DNA of 64,000 nt from contig DATEOW010000128.1 in assembly GCA_035273665.1 (NCBI GenBank), forward strand, positions 1 through 64,000, read 5' to 3'. This stretch comes from DATEEW01 sp035273665. GTDB taxonomy: Bacteria; Pseudomonadota; Gammaproteobacteria; Burkholderiales; SG8-39. The first letter of the stretch is position 1. The number at the start of each line of letters is the position of its first letter. The position numbers and the translations under genes are program-made. Below the pieces are notes generated by a model. The model saw only the letters and a program-made list of their open reading frames with translations, was not told the DNA's origin and did not search any database. This document shows, in pieces, positions 60,903 to 64,000 of this stretch.

Positions 60903-62303
60903 ATGCCCCACGTTTTGCTCGTCGATGACGATCCAGAAACCCTGGAATGGATGTCCGAATTTGCGAAGGCTGAAGGTTTTACCGTGGCCAAAGCGGGTTC
61001 TTTGCGCGCTGCGCGTATACAGCTTGCGCAAAAGAAACCCGATGTGTTGATCGCCGACTTGCAACTGCCCGACGGAGAAGGGGTGGAACTGGCCACGGAT
61101 TTGGAGGAACTCGAAGGTGTCGAGTTCGTCATGGCCACCGGCCACGCGACGGTAGAAAGCGCGGTGAACGCCTTGCGGCTGGGCGCAACCGATTATCTGA
61201 CCAAACCGGTCGACCTAGATCGTTTGCGCGCCATTCTTCAGCGTGTTCCGGGCACCACAGAATTGCGCGAAGAGATCGGCGAGTTGCGTCAAGAACTGCG
61301 CGGACTCGGCCGCTTCGGCCACATCCTCGGCAATTCGCCGGTGATGCACAAACTTTATGATCAACTCGGTCGCGTGGCGCCTACTTCCGCAACGGTGCTG
61401 CTAATCGGCGATAGCGGTACAGGTAAAGAACTTGCGGCACAGACCATCCATGACTTGAGCCGTCGCAAAAAACATCCCTTCCTGCCGCTTAACTGCGGCG
61501 CAATGTCCCCCAATCTGATCGAAAGCGAACTTTTCGGCCATGAAAAGGGCAGTTTCACGGGTGCAGACCGGCAGCATGTCGGCTTTTTTGAACGCGCGAA
61601 CGGTGGAACTTTATTTCTCGACGAAATCACCGAAATGCCCATCGAGCTGCAAGTCAAATTGCTCCGCGTCCTCGAAACGGGTGCCTTCATGCGAGTCGGG
61701 ACCAACACACCGATCGCGACGGATGTCCGTGTGATTGCAGCAACGAACCGCAGTCCGATGAAAGCGGTGGCTGACGGGAAATTGCGTGAAGACCTTTATC
61801 ACCGCTTAAACGTATTCCCGATCAATATGCCGCCACTGCGCGAACGCGGGACGGATATCGAATTTCTGGCGCAGCATTTCTTGGATAAGCTCAATCGTGA
61901 CGAGGGTTCACAAAAAGCTTTTTCGCCCGCTGCGCTCGCCGCTCTTTACGCGCATAGCTGGCCGGGCAATGTGCGCGAATTGAAAAACTATGTACAGCGC
62001 GTCTACATTCTGGCCGATCGTCTAATCGATGTTGAATTCGCACCGCGCATTTTTGCCGATCCTGACCCGAAACCGATTTTGACCGTGCGAGTCGGCAGTA
62101 CGCTGGAAGAGGTTAATCGCCGACTGGTCGAAGCGACCATGGCCGAATGCGGCAACGTCCGACGCAAAGCTGCCGAAATGCTCGGCATCAGTCTTAAGAC
62201 GCTGTATAACCGCCTCGCTCAATACAACGCAGAAAAAAATGGCGGGGCAATCGAACCGCTTGAAGACGAGGACATGTACGAGCCGAGCGAAGCACGCTCT
62301 TAA
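60903..62303 (+). CDS. NtrC-family sigma-54-dependent response regulator
   Basis: 466 residues, GGAGGA before the ATG. Receiver (1-115) with Asp8-10, acceptor Asp52 in VLIADLQLPDGEG and Lys101 in LTKP; AAA+ domain (about 140-370) with Walker A GDSGTGKE (169-176), polymerase-contact loop GSFTGA (216-221; usual GAFTGA) and Walker B GGTLFLDE; Fis-type helix-turn-helix (NVRRKAAEMLGISLKTLYNRL) and an acidic tail. It activates sigma-54 promoters. No cognate kinase is adjacent. It is the only such activator here, hence the likely partner of the island's rpoN. Confidence 0.95.
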   Translation: MPHVLLVDDDPETLEWMSEFAKAEGFTVAKAGSLRAARIQLAQKKPDVLIADLQLPDGEGVELATDLEELEGVEFVMATGHATVESAVNALRLGATDYLTKPVDLDRLRAILQRVPGTTELREEIGELRQELRGLGRFGHILGNSPVMHKLYDQLGRVAPTSATVLLIGDSGTGKELAAQTIHDLSRRKKHPFLPLNCGAMSPNLIESELFGHEKGSFTGADRQHVGFFERANGGTLFLDEITEMPIELQVKLLRVLETGAFMRVGTNTPIATDVRVIAATNRSPMKAVADGKLREDLYHRLNVFPINMPPLRERGTDIEFLAQHFLDKLNRDEGSQKAFSPAALAALYAHSWPGNVRELKNYVQRVYILADRLIDVEFAPRIFADPDPKPILTVRVGSTLEEVNRRLVEATMAECGNVRRKAAEMLGISLKTLYNRLAQYNAEKNGGAIEPLEDEDMYEPSEARS

Positions 62304-62313
62304 GGAGGTCTCC

Positions 62314-62327
62314 GGTACACGGCTTGC
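62314..62327 (+). promoter_or_regulatory. Sigma-54 promoter for a small membrane protein
   Basis: GGTACACGGCTTGC, full match, 34 bases before the ATG at 62361, just after the activator stop. Confidence 0.65.
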
Positions 62328-62360
62328 AACTTGGTTGCGGCTTGTACAGGGAGAATAAAA

Positions 62361-62633
62361 ATGAGCCTTGAACTGGTTTTGAGTTGGGTTGCTCTGGGCA
62401 TGGCTGCCGGGTTATTCGGCAACTTGTTGCGGAGCAAGCGGCTTCCCCTCTGGGATGTGATCAGCTTTGCCGTGCTTGGCGCGATTTTGTGCGGATTGAT
62501 CGCTTGGGCGCTTCACCTGTCCGGTTGGGCAACTTTCCTTGCGCTGCTCGGCGCGATTGCAGGCAGTTATATGACGCCGCAGTACATCGCCCCAAGCGCA
62601 AAGCGCAAACGCCACTCCTGGTTCACCGCGTAA
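62361..62633 (+). CDS. Small three-helix membrane protein
   Basis: 90 residues from ATG 62361 (AGGGAGA upstream). Three helices (LVLSWVALGMAAGLFGNLL, VISFAVLGAILCGLIAW, WATFLALLGAIAGSYM) and a basic tail (SAKRKRHSW). It resembles in size GlsB/YeaQ transglycosylase-associated stress proteins, but the match is loose. Confidence 0.68.
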   Translation: MSLELVLSWVALGMAAGLFGNLLRSKRLPLWDVISFAVLGAILCGLIAWALHLSGWATFLALLGAIAGSYMTPQYIAPSAKRKRHSWFTA

Positions 62634-62644
62634 AATGAATGAGC

Positions 62645-62676
62645 AAAAAAAAGGGCGCCTCGGCGCCCTTTTTTTT
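62645..62676. terminator. Bidirectional intrinsic terminator
   Basis: AAAGGGCGCC / GGCGCCCTTT stem with A and T runs, between the small membrane gene and the convergent hemerythrin gene. Confidence 0.9.
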
Positions 62677-62684
62677 GTTGCCTT

Positions 62685-63245
62685 TTAGTTGGTCGTGCGT
62701 GAGCGCCGGTGTTCGGACGCGGAACCGTTGCGCGCGTAGGCCGCATCGTCCTCTTCGAACTCTTCGTCGATCTCTCCGAGTTCATCGAGTAGATCTTCCT
62801 TGCGCGCCTGCATTTCGTCGCCCAGTTCGCCGAGATCGAGATCCTTGAGCTTCCGCACAAGCGGAAACATCTGTTTTTCTTCTTCCTTGACGTGGTGTTC
62901 GACATATTCGGCCAACACCGAGAAGTGCGCCTTGTACATTGGATCTTCCGGTTCGAGCGCCGTGATTTTGTCGATGAGGCCTTCGACGGTGTCATGTTCC
63001 ACGTCAGCTTCTTGCAGCTGTTCGAGCAAAGCTCCGTCGGCGCGGGAGCGGACCGCCGGATAGAAAATTTCAAGTTCCAAGAGGCTGTGCAGCTTGAGTT
63101 CCGCGCAGGCACTTTCAACCACGAGTGCAAGTTCTTCCTCAGCGCCGCCGTTTTTCAGCTTATCGAACTCCTTGAACAGCTTGGCGACGCGTTGGTGATC
63201 GGCGATCAACAAGTCAATCGCGTCCTGGTTCTGGCTTAAAGACAT
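62685..63245 (-). CDS. Hemerythrin HHE-domain protein
   Basis: 186 residues from ATG 63245 (GAGGAGAG upstream). HHE ligands: His in IADHQRVAKLF, ELKLHSLLELEIFYPAV, EHDTVEGLI, and EYVEHHVKEEEKQMFP, enough for a di-iron site. The C-terminal 45 residues are acidic then basic and probably disordered. Such proteins sense or store oxygen or iron under stress; role here inferred. Confidence 0.9.
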   Translation of the reverse strand: MSLSQNQDAIDLLIADHQRVAKLFKEFDKLKNGGAEEELALVVESACAELKLHSLLELEIFYPAVRSRADGALLEQLQEADVEHDTVEGLIDKITALEPEDPMYKAHFSVLAEYVEHHVKEEEKQMFPLVRKLKDLDLGELGDEMQARKEDLLDELGEIDEEFEEDDAAYARNGSASEHRRSRTTN

Positions 63246-63296
63246 GCAAACTCTCCTCGAATGCGGGTGCGGAATACAGCCGCGTCCATCGGCTCT

Positions 63297-63310
63297 GCAA
63301 TGCCTATACC
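63297..63310 (-). promoter_or_regulatory. Sigma-54 promoter for the hemerythrin gene
   Basis: Minus strand GGTATAGGCATTGC, full match; predicted start about 40 bases before the ATG. Confidence 0.65.
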
Positions 63311-63325
63311 CGGGGGCGATGCGCT

Positions 63326-63339
63326 GGTATGCCTTATGC
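63326..63339 (+). promoter_or_regulatory. Near-match sigma-54 promoter for the 63369 gene
   Basis: TGGTATGCCTTATGC: -24 complete with T at -26, -12 ATGC. Divergent from the hemerythrin element with only 15 bases between them. Confidence 0.5.
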
Positions 63340-63368
63340 ATCTAAGCAGCAAGACAAAGGAGAGCGAT

Positions 63369-63650
63369 ATGGCCGAGCCGCGCACGCAAGCGAAGCATCA
63401 AGTTCCTGTGCAAGGAAGCACCGGAATCGAAGACGAAATTCACGAAGAAACCCGGAATACGAAATTCCGGCAGCCGAACGACCGCGATGAAGCGCCGGAT
63501 GGCGGTCAAACCGGCACAGACCGCGATACCGATCAGTTACAGCGCGAAATCCCACAGGCACACGCTGACATCGAACGAGGATTGGTGGACACCGATCGAC
63601 GCGGCGTACCTTCGGATGTGCCTTCTCGTAAAGGTAATGAGGCGCCATGA
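63369..63650 (+). CDS. Hydrophilic, predicted disordered small protein
   Basis: 93 residues from ATG 63369 (AAAGGAG upstream). Nearly all charged or polar, rich in Asp, Arg, Gln and Glu (DRDEAPDGGQTGTDRDTDQLQRE), no hydrophobic core. Not recognised; similar in style to the other disordered proteins of the island. Confidence 0.65.
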   Translation: MAEPRTQAKHQVPVQGSTGIEDEIHEETRNTKFRQPNDRDEAPDGGQTGTDRDTDQLQREIPQAHADIERGLVDTDRRGVPSDVPSRKGNEAP

Positions 63651-63652
63651 CG

Positions 63653-63666
63653 GGCACGTGCCTTGC
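63653..63666 (+). promoter_or_regulatory. Sigma-54 promoter for the DUF883-like gene
   Basis: GGCACGTGCCTTGC, full match, about 62 bases before the ATG at 63729. Confidence 0.72.
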
Positions 63667-63728
63667 GTAACCAAGCGGAGCGGCAGTTGCCGTTCCATCT
63701 GTTTCAATCATCATAAGGAGTCCTCACT

Positions 63729-64000
63729 ATGCAAAATCCCGGCATGCAATCTACCGGTACTGGTTCTGCCGCCGATATCGAGGCCGCGCGAGACCGTACT
63801 CAGCAAGGCATCGACCGCGCAGCGGCGTCGGCTCATCAGACCGTCGACAAGCTCGCTTCCGCAGCGCTATCGACCAAGGACCGTCTGCTCTCTACCGGTG
63901 AGCAGTGGTATTCGCAATCGCAACGCGGCGTGGAATACACGCGCGAATGCGTCCGCACTCATCCGCTGGCATCCATCGGGATCGCTTTGGCCGCTGGGAT
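63729..64000 (+). CDS. DUF883-like membrane-anchored protein, 3' end cut by window
   Basis: 90 codons visible, AAGGAG before the ATG. A helical polar region (AADIEAARDRTQQGIDRAA, HQTVDKLASAALSTKDRLL) is followed by YTRECVRTHPLASIGIALAAG, the entry to the C-terminal helix of ElaB/DUF883 proteins. Longer N-terminus than the paralogue at 47100. The stop is outside the window. Confidence 0.8.
   Translation, partial: MQNPGMQSTGTGSAADIEAARDRTQQGIDRAAASAHQTVDKLASAALSTKDRLLSTGEQWYSQSQRGVEYTRECVRTHPLASIGIALAAG

Noticed and set aside
1..64000. Mobile element or recent genomic island borders
   Set aside because: No transposase, integrase, tRNA-end repeat or phage gene was found; base and codon character looks uniform by eye.

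Overview
The window looks like chromosomal DNA of a moderately GC-rich Gram-negative proteobacterium, most likely gammaproteobacterial, though beta cannot be excluded. Support: an outer-membrane porin, lipoproteins with lipoboxes, heptosyltransferase-type LPS/glycan genes, periplasmic binding proteins, sigma-54 with an NtrC-type activator, and dense operons with ATGA/GTGA overlaps. No rRNA, tRNA, insertion sequence, phage gene or CRISPR array was seen.

Left part (1-36.5 kb): a truncated porin and chrA face a KaiC-like ATPase/hybrid kinase operon. Next come a six-gene tungstate plus molybdate uptake operon (tupBCA-modABC), a large hybrid kinase with its own response regulator, a secreted glycosidase-like protein, a DUF2243 membrane protein, a LysR regulator, an aldehyde dehydrogenase, a diguanylate cyclase and corA. 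A molybdenum-cofactor run (mobB-moeA-moaD-moaE) continues into crcB and a DUF190 gene. A small metal-trafficking-like cluster follows (Cys/Met-rich peptide, barrel-like protein, HMA protein, MerT-like protein). Then come a Ser/Thr kinase with a cyclic-nucleotide domain, clpB, a UspA protein and a giant AsmA/DUF748 protein.

Right part (36.5-64 kb): a dense island of envelope and stress genes. It holds a SemiSWEET-like protein, an isochorismatase, a UdgX-type uracil-DNA glycosylase, an AI-2E-type transporter, small membrane proteins, Gln/Ser-rich and Pro-rich disordered proteins, a phospholipase-D lipoprotein, glycine-zipper proteins, two PRC-barrel proteins, DUF883-like and DUF4142 proteins, a type IB topoisomerase, a short-chain dehydrogenase and a hemerythrin. 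It also carries an rpoN (sigma-54) outside its usual lptB-hpf-ptsN neighbourhood, an NtrC-type activator, and a nine-gene glycan operon with a carbamoyltransferase and a radical-SAM enzyme.

Main observation: almost every transcription unit in the island is preceded, in the correct orientation, by a sigma-54 -24/-12 element of form GGYA-N6-TTGC. I count 14 full matches and several near matches by eye. One lies upstream of rpoN itself and one upstream of the distant KaiC-like operon. A palindrome between two divergent promoters is a candidate activator site. I infer a dedicated sigma-54 general-stress regulon, encoded with its sigma factor and activator, whose gene content resembles what RpoS or EcfG control in other bacteria.
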